Source: Atlantibacter subterraneus (GTDB lineage: Bacteria > Pseudomonadota > Gammaproteobacteria > Enterobacterales > Enterobacteriaceae). Taken from it: DNA of 64,000 nt. Numbering within the stretch: position 1 is the stretch's first letter; each line of letters starts with the position of its first letter. Location: positions 868,001-932,000 of the forward strand of contig NZ_VLPS01000001.1 of the NCBI RefSeq assembly GCF_007570865.1, given 5' to 3'. Below are positions 1-8,461 of the stretch, in pieces. A program made the position numbers and the translations under genes. The notes below the pieces were generated by a model. It saw nothing but the letters and a program-made list of their open reading frames with translations, was not told the DNA's origin and ran no database searches.

Positions 1-198
1 GGGCTGATCACCGAACCGGAGCAGGCGGAAGCGATTATCGCCACCGGACAGGCGGAGTTTATCGCCCTGGCGCGTGGGATCCTGTTTAACCCGCGCTGGC
101 CGTGGCATGCGGCGGCGAAGCTCGGCAGTAAAATCGCCGTTGCCCCGCAGTATCAGCGTAGCGAGCCGCATCACCTGCGCGGGCTGTTCTCAGTGTGA
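1..198 (+). CDS. NADH:flavin oxidoreductase (Old Yellow Enzyme type), 3' end only
   Basis: The window opens inside a reading frame that ends with TGA at 196-198, so 65 C-terminal residues are seen. They contain ALARGILFNPRWPWHAA followed by PQYQRS, which matches the end of the TIM barrel of Old Yellow Enzyme/YqjM-type NADH:flavin oxidoreductases. In that family the LAR/GR segment near the C-terminus contacts the FMN phosphate. These cytoplasmic enzymes reduce activated C=C bonds or nitro compounds with NAD(P)H. The N-terminal substrate site is outside the window, so the subfamily cannot be given. Confidence 0.75.
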   Translation, partial: GLITEPEQAEAIIATGQAEFIALARGILFNPRWPWHAAAKLGSKIAVAPQYQRSEPHHLRGLFSV

Positions 199-202
199 GC
201 CG

Positions 203-433
203 TTAATTCTGGTGCGTCCCCGGTTTGCGGGATTTAGCCCAGTAATGATGTTCCCGCACATCCAGCGCTGCCTCTTCGGCGGCGCTTCTTATTTCATCGC
301 TGTCTGCACAATGGCGCAGCGTGGTATCTGCGTTTTGTACTTTATAGAAAACATGTCCGTTGCGCTGTGCCGCGCTCTGGCCAGAAAAAAGCGCCGCGCA
401 TAACAGCAGGGCGCTTATCAGCTTCTTTATCAT
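203..433 (-). CDS. small exported protein, unknown function
   Basis: A 76-residue reading frame, convergent with the flavin oxidoreductase end. I start it at MIKKLIS because GGAG lies 7 bases upstream; a longer start 18 bases further out has no good ribosome site. Residues 1-22 form a clear Sec signal peptide (MIKKLISALLLCAALFSGQS) with an Ala-rich end, so the mature protein of about 50 residues should be periplasmic. It has a single Cys and many charged residues. I do not recognise the family. A perfect 13-bp inverted repeat lies 31 bp upstream of the start and may control it. Confidence 0.55.
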   Translation of the reverse strand: MIKKLISALLLCAALFSGQSAAQRNGHVFYKVQNADTTLRHCADSDEIRSAAEEAALDVREHHYWAKSRKPGTHQN

Positions 434-464
434 CAGGTTGCTCCGGTTCACGGGTGGCGCTAAT

Positions 465-497
465 TTCGCAATAATAACGTAGGGTTATTATTGCGAA
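465..497. promoter_or_regulatory. perfect 13-bp inverted repeat, possible operator
   Basis: TTCGCAATAATAA at 465-477 is repeated as its exact reverse complement at 485-497 with a 7-base spacer. It lies just upstream of the small exported protein gene. No T-run follows on either strand, so an operator is likelier than a terminator. The cognate regulator is unknown. Confidence 0.45.
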
Positions 498-596
498 TAT
501 TAAAAGCCTGCAAATCCTGCGTCAGTTTTGCAAAGTCTCACGAAGAAGCGTGTTGGTTGCCATTGGGTTGAGGTTGTCCCTGATTGACAGCGCGAT

Positions 597-728
597 CTAG
601 TGGGATTTAAACCCGGCCGCCGCCATAATCACCCGGAAAAACAGCCCCACCGCCGCCAGCGTCAACACGCTGCCGCCCCAAATCACTGCCAGCCAGAACA
701 GGCGTTTCGACCAGAGTATGGTTTTCAT
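597..728 (-). CDS. DUF2474 small subunit of bd oxidase (CydX-like)
   Basis: A 43-residue gene whose ATG overlaps the last base of the cydB-like stop codon (TGATG), so translation is coupled. It reads as a single-pass membrane protein: a short basic N-terminus (MKTILWSKRLFW), one hydrophobic helix at about residues 10-37 and a short polar tail. Position and topology match the DUF2474 proteins that follow cyanide-insensitive-type bd oxidases, equivalent to CydX/AppX of the E. coli enzymes. Small subunits of this kind stabilise the haem-bearing CydA subunit. Homology to DUF2474 is from memory. Confidence 0.75.
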   Translation of the reverse strand: MKTILWSKRLFWLAVIWGGSVLTLAAVGLFFRVIMAAAGFKSH

Positions 729-1738
729 CAGTGATACCCCTCACCGTGCTGCACCTTGCCGCGAAATACGTAGTAGCTCCAGAAGGTGTAAATCAAAATA
801 ACCGGAATAATCAGCAGCGCGCCAATCAGCATAAAGCTGAGGCTGGAGGCGGGCGCGGCGGCCTGCCAGATGCTGATATGCGGCGGAATGATCTGCGGCC
901 AGATGCTGATCCCAAGCCCGCTAAAGCCGAGGAAAATCAGCCCCAGCGTCAGGACAAACGGCAGCGTATGGCGGCGGTTGTCCATCACGCTGCGCCACAG
1001 CCAGAAACTGAAGGCGGCGACCAGCAGCGGCACCGGCAGCAGCCAGAACAGATTGGGCAGGCTAAACCAGCGCGCGGCGATATCCGCATGGGCCAGCGGC
1101 GTCCAGAGACTGATCCCGGCAATAATCGCCAGTAGCGCCAGCAGCAGCGGGCGGGTCAGGGCGCGCATCCGCTGTTCGAGCGGGTTTTCGCTTTTCATCA
1201 CCAGCCAGGTCGCGCCGAGCAGAGCGTAGGCCACCACTAAACCTATACCGCAGAACAGATTGAACGCCGTCAGCCAGCCCAGCGTTGAACCGCTGAAGGC
1301 GCGCCCGGTGACCTCAAACCCGCTGACCACCGCCCCGACTACCACGCCCTGGCAGAAGGTCGCCAGAATCGAACCGGCCATAAAGGCTTTATCCCAGAAC
1401 GGGCGGTGGCCCGGCGTGGCTTTGAAACGGAATTCGAACGCCACGCCGCGAAAAATCAGCCCAATCAGCATCAATGACAGCGGAATGGTCAGCGCATCAA
1501 CAATCACCGCGTAGGCCAGCGGAAATGCGCCGAACAGCCCGGCTCCGCCCAGCACCAGCCAGGTTTCGTTGCCGTCCCACACCGGGGCGACACTGTTGAC
1601 CATCACGTCGCGATCGTCGTTATCGCGGATAAACGGAAACAGAATGCCAATCCCCAGATCGAACCCGTCCATAACGATGTACATCAGGGTGGCGAAAACG
1701 ATAATCACAAACCAGATAATCGCGAAATCAAACATCAT
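728..1738 (-). CDS. cytochrome bd-type quinol oxidase subunit II
   Basis: CydB/CioB-type subunit of 336 aa, starting MMFDFAIIWFVIIVFATLMY. The segment MDGFDLGIGILFPF and the following DVMVNSVAPVWDGNETWLV stretch are hallmarks of CydB. The protein is multi-spanning throughout. Its start overlaps the stop of the subunit I gene by 4 bases (ATGA), and the small DUF2474 gene overlaps its own end, giving a compact A-B-X operon. With subunit I it forms the inner-membrane oxidase that reduces oxygen to water with quinol. Because subunit I is of the short-loop type, this is most likely the cyanide-insensitive (CIO) enzyme rather than the housekeeping CydAB. Confidence 0.9.
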   Translation of the reverse strand: MMFDFAIIWFVIIVFATLMYIVMDGFDLGIGILFPFIRDNDDRDVMVNSVAPVWDGNETWLVLGGAGLFGAFPLAYAVIVDALTIPLSLMLIGLIFRGVAFEFRFKATPGHRPFWDKAFMAGSILATFCQGVVVGAVVSGFEVTGRAFSGSTLGWLTAFNLFCGIGLVVAYALLGATWLVMKSENPLEQRMRALTRPLLLALLAIIAGISLWTPLAHADIAARWFSLPNLFWLLPVPLLVAAFSFWLWRSVMDNRRHTLPFVLTLGLIFLGFSGLGISIWPQIIPPHISIWQAAAPASSLSFMLIGALLIIPVILIYTFWSYYVFRGKVQHGEGYH

Positions 1739-3135
1739 ACGGCCTCCCCGGAGGTGGTTTGACTGGCGGCGGAGAGCGGTCGTGCAGGCGTGCCGTTGAC
1801 CGGCGGCAGCGCGTCCTCGGGCTGTGGGCCTTTCTTAATTAGCCGCACCATGTAGCTGTACCCAACGCCGAATACCGACATATACACCACGAAAAACGCC
1901 AGCAGGCTGATGCTCATATGCAGCGTGCCGTGAGCCGAAACCGCATCCTCGGTACGTTGCAGGCCATACACCACCCAGGGCTGGCGGCCCACTTCGGTGG
2001 TCACCCAACCCGCGAGAATGGCGATTAATCCCGAGGGTCCCATCCACAGCGCAAAACGCAGGAACGGGCGTGAGGTGTACAGCCGCTGTTTGTAGCGCAG
2101 CCAGACTGCCAGCGCCCCGAGCAGCAGCATCAACATGCCCAGCCCGGCCATAATGCGGAACGACCAGAACACAATCGGCGAGTTAGGGCGGTCGGCTTTG
2201 GGGAACTCTTTAAGGGCCGGAACCTGCTTATCCAGACTGTGGGTCAGAATCAGGCTGCCGAGCGCCGGGATCGCCAGCCCATAGCGGGTGCGCTCCTGCT
2301 CCATATCCGGCCAGCCGAACAGCAGCAGCGGCGTTGGCTCGCCGGGTGGGTTTTCCCAGTGGCCTTCAATGGCGGCGATTTTCGCCGGCTGATGCTTAAG
2401 CGTATTCAGCCCATGCATATCGCCCACCAGCGCCTGAATCGGCGCGACGATAAGCGTCATCCACAGCGCCATTGAAAACATGGTGCGAATGGCGGGGGTG
2501 TTGTTGCCGCGCAGCAGATGCCAGGCCGCCGATGCGCCGACAAACAGGGCGCTGCTCAAAAACGCGGCGATGGTCATATGGAACAGACGGTAGGGGAAGG
2601 ACGGGTTGAAGATCACCGCAAACCAGTCCACCGGCACCACCTGGCCGTTAATGATTTCGTGCCCCTGCGGCGTCTGCATCCAGCTATTCGAGGCCAGGAT
2701 CCAGAAGGTGGACATCAGCGTGCCCAGCGCCACCATACAGGTCGAGAAAAAGTGCAGCCCCGGCCCGACCTTGTTCCATCCGAACAGCATCACGCCGAGA
2801 AAACCGGCTTCGAGGAAGAACGCGGTCAGCACTTCATACGTGAGCAACGGGCCGGTAATACTGCCCGCGAACTGGGAAAATCCGCTCCAGTTAGTGCCGA
2901 ACTGATAGGCCATCACCAGCCCCGACACCACGCCCATTCCGAAGTTAACGGCGAAAATTTTTGACCAGAAGTGGTACAGCGAACGCCATACCGGGTTTTT
3001 AGTTTTCAGCCACATACCTTCCAGCACCGCCAGATAGCTGGCGAGCCCGATGGTGATGGCCGGGAAGATGATGTGAAAAGAAACGGTAAACGCGAACTGT
3101 ATTCGCGCCAGGTGAAACGCATCCAAATCAAACAT
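1735..3135 (-). CDS. cytochrome bd-type quinol oxidase subunit I (cyanide-insensitive type)
   Basis: A 466-aa CydA/CioA-family protein. The chosen ATG at 3135 has AGGAG 6 bases upstream and starts MFDLDAFHLARIQFAFTVSFH, the canonical N-terminus with a haem-ligand His. Further family marks are GMGVVSGLVMAYQFGTNW, RLFHMTIAAF and GRQPWVVYG near residue 383. The protein is shorter than E. coli CydA (about 520 aa), consistent with a short quinol loop as in CioA. It is an inner-membrane terminal oxidase giving oxygen reduction without proton pumping. First gene of the operon; the divergent 370-bp upstream region carries two similar TGATT(A/G)TGATCAC sites. Confidence 0.9.
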   Translation of the reverse strand: MFDLDAFHLARIQFAFTVSFHIIFPAITIGLASYLAVLEGMWLKTKNPVWRSLYHFWSKIFAVNFGMGVVSGLVMAYQFGTNWSGFSQFAGSITGPLLTYEVLTAFFLEAGFLGVMLFGWNKVGPGLHFFSTCMVALGTLMSTFWILASNSWMQTPQGHEIINGQVVPVDWFAVIFNPSFPYRLFHMTIAAFLSSALFVGASAAWHLLRGNNTPAIRTMFSMALWMTLIVAPIQALVGDMHGLNTLKHQPAKIAAIEGHWENPPGEPTPLLLFGWPDMEQERTRYGLAIPALGSLILTHSLDKQVPALKEFPKADRPNSPIVFWSFRIMAGLGMLMLLLGALAVWLRYKQRLYTSRPFLRFALWMGPSGLIAILAGWVTTEVGRQPWVVYGLQRTEDAVSAHGTLHMSISLLAFFVVYMSVFGVGYSYMVRLIKKGPQPEDALPPVNGTPARPLSAASQTTSGEAV

Positions 3136-3506
3136 GTCTGGCTCCTGACAATAGCTCTGGCGGGAGAATAGGCCCAGACGAGGCGGATTATTAGAAACAG
3201 TGGCGGAGTATTTAGGTATAACAGTTGTTAGGGTATGGCTATTTTTACAATTTGTTATGGTTACCGCACGGGTATTTCTACATAACTTAATCAAAATCAC
3301 TGACGCAAACGTGCAAAGGTTAAAATAATGTTGTTCATAAGTTCAAAATGAAATCATAAGAACTTAAATTTCGACTGATATTTAGTGATTATGATCACGA
3401 TAAATTGTGTAATTTGGAAAATAACGGTTAATGATCGTTTACGTGATTGTGATCACTGGTTAATTTCTACGCGCTCTGCTTAACTAAATGCTCACTTAAT
3501 GAACAT
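3136..3506. promoter_or_regulatory. divergent promoter region between bd oxidase and MFS/hydroxy-acid operon
   Basis: This 371-bp AT-rich stretch separates two divergent operons. TGATTATGATCAC (3386-3398) and TGATTGTGATCAC (3444-3456) form a direct repeat with 58 bp between starts, each holding the palindrome TGATCA. They could bind one regulator, but they do not fit the CRP or FNR consensus well. No open reading frame of note is present. Confidence 0.4.
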
Positions 3507-4829
3507 ATGAACGGTGCGTGTATGGAAAACCCAATCAGCATTGCGAATACCACCAAAATGACCAAAGTGCGTTGGCAAACATTTGTTCTGTTACTTTTTG
3601 TCGGGGCGCTAAGTTATATCGATCGTATTTCTCTCTCTATCGGGATGCCGCTTATCGCGAAAGAGTTCGATTTAAGCCCGCAAATGCAGGGGCTATTATT
3701 AAGCTCGTTTTTCTGGACCTACGCGTTATTTCAAATTCCCGGCGGTTGGCTGGCGGATAAAATCGGGCCGCGGCGGATATTAACCTGGGCGGTGACGCTG
3801 TGGTCGGTGTGCCAGTTAGCGACAGGGCTGGCGCTGAATTTCACCATGATGCTGATCGCCCGGCTGGGATTAGGGGCAACGGAGGCACCGCAATATCCTA
3901 CCGGGGCAAAACTGGCGGCGCTGTGGCTACCGTTAAAAGATCGCGCGCGGGGCGCGGTATTAATGGATTCCTCCTCCACGCTGGGCGCGGCATTTGGCAG
4001 TTTAATTGTTGCCGGGCTGATTAGCTTATTAGGCGGCTGGCGCGAATCCTTTATTGCGGTGGCGATTATTACTGCCGGGGCAGGCTTCGTGATCCATCGC
4101 TATATTCGCGATAAGCCGGAACAGCACCCGAAAGTCAATGAACTGGAAGCGCAATATATTGCCGAAGAGCACCGCAAAGAAGACAGCCAGGAAGAACAAA
4201 AAACCTTGATTGGCAAACCGGCTAATTTCCTTAAACACCGCACGTTCTGGTTTATGGCCGTTGGTTTTATGACCGCTAATATGCTGTTCTACGGATTATT
4301 AACCTTCGGCCCGCTCTATTTATTCCAGGCACGCGGCCTCGATATTCATGGCTTAGCCAGCGCGTCGTTCTTTATCTATATTTCCGGTTTCTTCGGCGAG
4401 AACTTTGCCGGCTGGCTGGCGCAAAAAGGTTTGCGTCGCGGCTATCGCCAGAACGTGGTAATGCGCACGCTGCTCGGCATCTCGGCGGCCATCGCTACCA
4501 TGGCGATTTTCGCGGTGGCCTTTGTGGAAAGCGCCAACGCCGCCATTGTGCTGCTGGCGGTGACGCTGTTCTTTGGTCGCTTCCTGGGGCTGTACTGGTC
4601 GCTGCCGGGCACCCTGACCGTGCGCAGCCAGGCGGGTATCCTGGGCGGGATGATGAATATGTTCTCTAACGTTGGCGGGATCATTATTCCCCTGGTCACT
4701 GGCGTGGTGGTCAGCATGACCGGTTCTTATTTCGCAGCGCTGATCCTGTTTGCCGCCTGCGGGCTGTGCTACCTGGTGTGTAGCCTGTTAATTAATTATG
4801 AGAAAAAGTTAGTGCTCAGCGAGGAATAA
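3507..4829 (+). CDS. MFS transporter, anion:cation symporter type
   Basis: A 440-aa, 12-helix major facilitator. LFVGALSYIDRISLSIGMPLI and FFWTYALFQIPGGWLADKIGPRR are the typical helix 1 and loop 2-3 signatures of the anion:cation symporter (ACS) family, which carries organic acids such as hexuronates, glucarate or phthalate. The start is uncertain: ATG at 3507 and ATG at 3522 are both possible and neither has a strong ribosome site. It ends 3 bases before the FMN-dependent hydroxy-acid dehydrogenase, so the pair probably imports and oxidises one 2-hydroxy acid. The substrate cannot be read from the sequence. Confidence 0.85.
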   Translation: MNGACMENPISIANTTKMTKVRWQTFVLLLFVGALSYIDRISLSIGMPLIAKEFDLSPQMQGLLLSSFFWTYALFQIPGGWLADKIGPRRILTWAVTLWSVCQLATGLALNFTMMLIARLGLGATEAPQYPTGAKLAALWLPLKDRARGAVLMDSSSTLGAAFGSLIVAGLISLLGGWRESFIAVAIITAGAGFVIHRYIRDKPEQHPKVNELEAQYIAEEHRKEDSQEEQKTLIGKPANFLKHRTFWFMAVGFMTANMLFYGLLTFGPLYLFQARGLDIHGLASASFFIYISGFFGENFAGWLAQKGLRRGYRQNVVMRTLLGISAAIATMAIFAVAFVESANAAIVLLAVTLFFGRFLGLYWSLPGTLTVRSQAGILGGMMNMFSNVGGIIIPLVTGVVVSMTGSYFAALILFAACGLCYLVCSLLINYEKKLVLSEE

Positions 4830-4832
4830 GTT

Positions 4833-6050
4833 ATGTCACTGGAGACGTATAAGCTACTGGCGTCATCGCTTTTTAAACGAGACGGCAAAAGCAAAATAGA
4901 ACAGGTGCCGAGCATTGCCGATATGCGCCTGATGGCAAAACGCAATGTGCCAAAAATGATCTTTGATTTTGTCGACGGCGGCGCGGGGCATGAAATTACG
5001 CTGCGCCATAACGAAAGCGATTTTCAGCGCGTATTTTTTAATCCGCGCTCGCTGGTGGATGTTTCAAAACAGGATCCCTCCGCTCACTTTTGTGGGCGGG
5101 ATTTTCCACTGCCGATTATTCTCGGTCCGGCAGGGCTGGTGCGCGTGGTGGGAAATAAAGGTGAAGTCTCAGCGGTAAAATCCGCCGGGAAACGCGGCCT
5201 GGTTTATACCATCAGCACCTCGTCGTCTTATTCCATTGAGGATATTAAGCAGGTGGCCCAGGGGCCGTTATGGTTTCAACTCTATTTATGGCGCAATAAA
5301 GAAATCGTTGACGGGTTAATTGAGCGGGCGGCAAAGGCCGAGTGCGACGCCATCGTATTAACAATTGATGTCCCGCTAAACGCTAACCGGTTACGCGATT
5401 TGCGTAACGGGATGTCGATTCCCCCAAAGATTACCTTTCGCAATGCCTTTGAGGCGATGACCAAACCGCGCTGGCTAATGGACATTACCTCCGGCGATCC
5501 CATTGGCTTTCGTAATTTCGTCGGGATTGCTGAAGGGAATAGCGCATTATCGCACAGCGAATTTATTAATAAGGAGCTGTCGAATCTCTCCGCGACCTGG
5601 GAGGATTTAAAAAAGCTGCGCGAACGCTGGCCGAAAAAGCTCTATATCAAAGGGATCCTGACGGTGGAGGATGCGCTGAACGCGGTCAACTGCGGTGTGG
5701 ATGGGATTATCGTCAGCAATCACGGCGGCAGGCAGCTCGATTCAACGAAAAGCGCGGTGAGCTGTTTACCGGCGTTAAAGGCGGCGGTCGGGGACAGGTG
5801 CGAAATTTTCCTCGACGGCGGGATCCGCTCCGGCGTGGACGTCATCAAAGCGCTGTGCATGGGCGCAGATGCGGTTACGCTCGGGCGCAGCTGGGTTTGG
5901 GGTGTCGCGGCGGGTGGCGAGAAGGGGGTCGATCGGGTGATTGATATCTATCAGGAAGAGATTCGCCAGACCATGATCCTGCTGGGCGTCAGCAATCTGT
6001 CGGAACTCAACGAAAAGATGATTACCCTCCCGGCGGAGTGGCAATCCTGA
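4833..6050 (+). CDS. FMN-dependent alpha-hydroxy-acid dehydrogenase (LldD/mandelate dehydrogenase family)
   Basis: A 405-aa TIM-barrel flavoenzyme. PKMIFDFVDGGAGHE near residue 40, GPAGLVRVVGNKGE, TISTSSSYSIEDI and above all the active-site segment SNHGGRQLDS near residue 294 (catalytic His, substrate-binding Arg) place it in the lactate/glycolate/mandelate oxidase family. It should oxidise an L-2-hydroxy acid to the 2-oxo acid and pass electrons to quinone or oxygen. It differs clearly from standard LldD in its long N-terminus and in the middle region, so I do not assign lldD. It follows the MFS gene by 3 bases and ends at a hairpin (6056-6075). Confidence 0.85.
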   Translation: MSLETYKLLASSLFKRDGKSKIEQVPSIADMRLMAKRNVPKMIFDFVDGGAGHEITLRHNESDFQRVFFNPRSLVDVSKQDPSAHFCGRDFPLPIILGPAGLVRVVGNKGEVSAVKSAGKRGLVYTISTSSSYSIEDIKQVAQGPLWFQLYLWRNKEIVDGLIERAAKAECDAIVLTIDVPLNANRLRDLRNGMSIPPKITFRNAFEAMTKPRWLMDITSGDPIGFRNFVGIAEGNSALSHSEFINKELSNLSATWEDLKKLRERWPKKLYIKGILTVEDALNAVNCGVDGIIVSNHGGRQLDSTKSAVSCLPALKAAVGDRCEIFLDGGIRSGVDVIKALCMGADAVTLGRSWVWGVAAGGEKGVDRVIDIYQEEIRQTMILLGVSNLSELNEKMITLPAEWQS

Positions 6051-6055
6051 AGCAT

Positions 6056-6075
6056 GCGGCTGGTTTCCCAGCCGC
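6056..6075 (+). terminator. hairpin after the hydroxy-acid dehydrogenase gene
   Basis: GCGGCTGG (6056-6063) and CCAGCCGC (6068-6075) form a perfect 8-bp stem with a TTTC loop, just after the stop codon and between convergent genes. The downstream T-run is poor, so termination efficiency is uncertain. Confidence 0.5.
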
Positions 6076-6082
6076 AATAAAC

Positions 6083-6487
6083 TTATTTAACGCTTACGGT
6101 CAGCGTATGCGGCACTTTGCTGCCTTTACGGGCAGTGGCGCGGGTCTGGAAGACCTGAACGGTATACTTACCGCTGGCTGGCAGTTTTGCAGTCCAGTCA
6201 CCGCCGACGTAGCCGGAACCTAACGCCTCCGCAGCGCCCGGCGTTGCGCCTGGGCCAAACACGTTGAAGTTGGCATTATTGCTGCCAGCAATTTTCACCG
6301 TCATCTGCTGGCCCTGTTTTGCCGTAACGGTGTAGTTGATGCTGTCGTACCCGGCAAAAGTGCCTTTCATCTGGGCGCTGGACGTGCCTTTGGCGAACTG
6401 TACCGGTACCGTGGTGACTTTATCCGCAGCCAGAGCCGGCGCGGCGAGGAAACAACATAACAGTGAGCTGGCAATCAATTTTTTCAT
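6083..6487 (-). CDS. PliG-family periplasmic inhibitor of g-type lysozyme
   Basis: A 134-aa exported protein with a signal peptide cut after about residue 20 (MKKLIASSLLCCFLAAPALA). The mature part, VQFAKGTSSAQMKGTFAGYD then FNVFGPG then LPASGKYTVQVFQTRATARK, lines up well with my recollection of E. coli PliG (YcgK: FRKGHSSAQYSG, YLFGPG, LPASGKYELRVLQTRNDARK). PliG binds goose-type lysozymes in the periplasm and protects peptidoglycan. The gene stands alone, divergent from ydcR and convergent with the dehydrogenase operon. It is not at the E. coli ycgK position, so orthology is an inference. Confidence 0.7.
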   Translation of the reverse strand: MKKLIASSLLCCFLAAPALAADKVTTVPVQFAKGTSSAQMKGTFAGYDSINYTVTAKQGQQMTVKIAGSNNANFNVFGPGATPGAAEALGSGYVGGDWTAKLPASGKYTVQVFQTRATARKGSKVPHTLTVSVK

Positions 6488-6706
6488 GAATCGCGTTCCG
6501 TTGGAGTGTTTTACTTACCTGAAGCGCAGTGTATCCCTGGAACATGATATATCAATGCGAATCATTGACCGTAAAAATGTTCAGGATTGTTCTCAGTAAA
6601 AAACGCCTTTTCTGTTAGTGGCAGCCGAATAAGTTGTTAATCGCTTTTGCTGCCGCTCGCAGAGGGTTGCGATATTGTTATACTCCTGCCACAAACGGGA
6701 GGGACC

Positions 6707-8128
6707 ATGAAGAAATACCAGCGGCTGGCGCAGCAGATTATCGATCAAATTGAATTAGGCGTCTGGCAACCGGGCGACCGGCTTCCCTCCCTGCGCGAAC
6801 AGTGCGCCAGCGGCGACATCAGTTTTATGACCGTCAGCCACGCCTACCAGACCCTGGAAAGCCAGGGCGTGATTGTGGCGCGCCCGCAGTCCGGCTATTA
6901 CGTTGCACCGCGCCCGACCACGCCGTCCCGCGCGCCCGCCGCCCAGGTGATGCGCAATGAAGCGGTTGATATCAATACTTATATTTTCGACGTCTTACAG
7001 GCCAGCTGCGACGCCAGCGTGGTGCCGTTTGGCTCAGCGTTTCCCGATCCGCGTTTGTTCCCGCTGGCTCAGCTCAACCGCTCGCTGGCGAACGTCAGTA
7101 AAACCGCCACCGCCATGAGCGTGATCGACAATCTGCCGCCGGGCAATGAAGCGCTGCGCCACGCCATCGCCCGGCGCTATGCCCAGCAGGGGATTAACGT
7201 CTCGCCGGATGAAATCGTGATCACCGCCGGGGCGCTGGAGGCGCTCAACCTCAGCCTCCAGGCTGTGACGGAACCGGGCGACTGGGTGATTGTTGAGAAT
7301 CCCTGTTTTTACGGCGCGCTACAGGCGCTGGAGCGGCTGCGTTTAAAAGCGCTGTCGGTGGCAACCACCCCGGAAAGCGGTATCGATCTGGCCGCCCTCG
7401 AACAGGCGCTGAATGAGTACCCGGTGAAAGCCTGCTGGCTGATGACCAACAGCCAGAATCCGCTGGGCTTCACCCTCAGCCCGGAAAAGAAAGCGCAGCT
7501 GGTAGCGCTGCTGACGCGTCATAACGTGGCGCTGATCGAAGACGATGTCTACAGCGAGCTGTACTACGGGCGGGAAAAACCGCTGCCTGCGCTGGCATGG
7601 GATACCCAAAGCCAGGTGCTGCACTGCTCGTCTTTTTCCAAATGCCTGGTGGCGGGCTTTCGCATCGGCTGGGTGGCCGCAGGCCGCCACGCCCGGCGGA
7701 TCCAGCAGCTACAGTTAATGAGCACACTCTCCACCAGTTCGCCAATGCAGCTGGCGCTGGTGGACTATCTGGCCTCCCGGCGTTATGACAACTATCTGCG
7801 TCGTCTCAGGCGTGAACTGGCGCAGCGCAAGCAGCAGGCATGGCAGGCGCTGTGCCGCCATTTACCGCCGGAAGTCAAAATCCACCGCAGCGAAAGCGGC
7901 TATTTCTTATGGATAGAATTACCTGAAGGGCTGAATGCCGGGCAGCTTAGCGAACGGGCGCTGGCCCATAAAATCAGCATCGCGCCGGGCAAAATGTTTA
8001 CCACCGAGCGCATTTACGACAGCTATTTTCGCTTTAACGCCTCCTGGGCGTGGGGCGACAGAGAAGAGCAGGCGGTAAAAACGCTCGGCGCGTTAATCGG
8101 TGAATTATCAAAACAAAGCGCTGAATAA
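6707..8128 (+). CDS. ydcR: GntR/MocR-family regulator with aminotransferase domain, YdcR
   Basis: A 473-aa protein read from ATG 6707, which is preceded by GGGAGG. Residues 1-70 are a GntR winged helix (YQRLAQQIIDQIELGVWQPG, DRLPSLREQ). Residues from about 95 to the end are a class I aminotransferase-like PLP domain with SSFSKCLVAGFRIGWV holding the Schiff-base Lys and NSQNPLGFTLS. It matches E. coli YdcR closely by eye and keeps that gene's place upstream of ydcSTUV-patD. MocR proteins sense vitamin B6 or amine compounds; here it probably controls the putrescine/polyamine genes downstream. Confidence 0.93.
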   Translation: MKKYQRLAQQIIDQIELGVWQPGDRLPSLREQCASGDISFMTVSHAYQTLESQGVIVARPQSGYYVAPRPTTPSRAPAAQVMRNEAVDINTYIFDVLQASCDASVVPFGSAFPDPRLFPLAQLNRSLANVSKTATAMSVIDNLPPGNEALRHAIARRYAQQGINVSPDEIVITAGALEALNLSLQAVTEPGDWVIVENPCFYGALQALERLRLKALSVATTPESGIDLAALEQALNEYPVKACWLMTNSQNPLGFTLSPEKKAQLVALLTRHNVALIEDDVYSELYYGREKPLPALAWDTQSQVLHCSSFSKCLVAGFRIGWVAAGRHARRIQQLQLMSTLSTSSPMQLALVDYLASRRYDNYLRRLRRELAQRKQQAWQALCRHLPPEVKIHRSESGYFLWIELPEGLNAGQLSERALAHKISIAPGKMFTTERIYDSYFRFNASWAWGDREEQAVKTLGALIGELSKQSAE

Positions 8129-8461
8129 TGATTTATGCATATTGAGTGATTATTTTCTCTTTTGCTGAATAACTTATTTTCAGCGATTAACAATATCGTT
8201 CTGGTTTAATGATGGTTATTTTCAGGAATCTAAAAAATAACCGTCATAGGAAATGTTGATATCTACAAAAAAAGCTAACTCCCTGTCTACACTCTAAAAA
8301 TGCTTTCACGGAATTTGCATGAAATAGTGCGCGGTTTGTCACATCCTTAATAAATTCCTGGCAATTAACAGGAATGGTTTTAAGGCGAAGGCTATTTTTT
8401 TATTGGGACATAATTTTACGGCAAGGCTGCCTGATACGACTTCAGACAGGAGTACTGGTTT
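8129..8461. promoter_or_regulatory. ydcR-ydcS intergenic region with possible sigma-S promoter
   Basis: A 333-bp AT-rich gap with no gene. CTACACT at 8287-8293 fits the sigma-S -10 element (CTAYACT), and ydcS is RpoS-controlled in E. coli; it would leave a leader of about 165 bases. An inverted repeat GGTTATTTT/AAAATAACC (8214-8222 and 8234-8242) lies upstream and could be an operator or weak terminator. Confidence 0.4.

Noticed and set aside
6545-6563. Fur box upstream of the PliG-like gene
   Set aside because: Only about 12 of 19 positions agree with the consensus, so it is not better than background in an AT-rich promoter.
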